This document shows, one piece after another, positions 63,915 through 64,000 of a stretch of 64,000 nucleotides of DNA. Location of the stretch: positions 1,665,001-1,729,000 of the forward strand of contig NZ_CP151951.1 in NCBI RefSeq assembly GCF_038592985.1, read 5' to 3'. The position numbers and the translations under genes are program-made. Source of the DNA: Paenibacillus sp. FSL R10-2782 (GTDB lineage: Bacteria > Bacillota > Bacilli > Paenibacillales > Paenibacillaceae). How positions within the stretch are numbered: the stretch's first letter is position 1; every line of letters starts with the position of its first letter. The notes beneath the pieces were generated by a model, which saw nothing but the letters and a program-made list of their open reading frames with translations, did not search any database and had not been told where the DNA came from.

Positions 63915-63941
63915 GGCACGGTTTCTATTACCGTGTCTTTT
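63915..63941 (+). terminator. Partial terminator between lanA and the next gene
   Basis: GGCACGGT / ACCGTGTC, 7-base loop, followed by TTTT. It is typical of lan operons, where read-through keeps the modification genes below lanA. Confidence 0.7.
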
Positions 63942-63965
63942 CCCATATGAATATGGGGAGGATTT

Positions 63966-64000
63966 ATGGTCAAAGATTTGCAGGGGAGATCAGTTGAAAT
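63966..64000 (+). CDS. Start of next gene, probably lantibiotic dehydratase LanB (cut by window edge)
   Basis: ATG at 63966 follows GGGGAGG and opens a frame MVKDLQGRSVE that runs off the right edge. Eleven codons are too few to identify. LanB is expected here because lanC is present and lanA is a class I precursor needing a separate dehydratase. Confidence 0.45.
   Translation, partial: MVKDLQGRSVE

Noticed and set aside
1..64000. CRISPR arrays, rRNA or tRNA genes, complete insertion sequences, prophage
   Set aside because: None seen on either strand; the only mobile-element traces are the transposase fragment near 54.8 kb and the mqnC tail repeats.

Overview
The window looks like a chromosomal segment of a spore-forming Paenibacillus, most likely of the P. 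polymyxa group. This rests on sporulation genes (CotF-like, two CotS-like kinases, YtxC, gamma-SASP, PrkA, YhbH, SpoVR, a Spo0E-type peptide), an AbrB gene with a Spo0A box, a SAM-I riboswitch before met genes, moderate GC, strong Firmicute ribosome binding sites and a nisin-type lantibiotic locus. No rRNA, tRNA or CRISPR array was seen. Species assignment is inference.

Left part (1-20 kb): end of mutS2, small membrane and zinc-ribbon proteins, an MFS transporter, a FAD oxidoreductase, spore-coat-like proteins, alaR-alaT, a run of small housekeeping genes (cobalamin adenosyltransferase, RluA pseudouridine synthase, ArsC/Spx-like protein, 5'-3' exonuclease, fructokinase, HRDC protein), then corA with a long structured leader. 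Next comes the SAM-riboswitch-controlled metA-metI-metC operon and mqnC.

Accessory block (20.1-25.1 kb): a 4.8 kb insert is flanked by two copies of the last 81 bp of mqnC that differ only at third codon positions. It carries a MocR regulator, a BenE-family transporter, a broken yggS and a PNPOx-like protein, so most of it is vitamin-B6 related. A tiny holin-like type I toxin gene lies just outside.

Middle (25-51 kb): YitT protein, khtTU potassium efflux, ytxC, 3D-domain protein, SASP, htrA with a two-component pair, ispH, aroF, a beta-type glutamine synthetase, serC, trmL, abrB, a phosphodiester glycosidase operon, a ComA-like orphan regulator, a PLP aminotransferase, a GC-rich DUF2161 gene, prkA, a HemAT-like globin sensor and an arylamine N-acetyltransferase.

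Right part (51-64 kb): two CotS-like genes, a response regulator whose kinase has been replaced by a scar of gene fragments (Rieske oxygenase tail, frameshifted transposase), spoVR-yhbH, and a class I lantibiotic locus. In that locus a two-component pair and a LanFEG-type immunity ABC transporter run rightward, lanC runs leftward, and a short nisin-like precursor gene diverges from lanC, followed by the first codons of the next gene (probably lanB) at the window edge.

The most interesting signals are the lantibiotic locus and its repeat-bearing divergent promoter region, the corA leader with two mutually exclusive helices over the Shine-Dalgarno site, and the mqnC-tail-bounded island.
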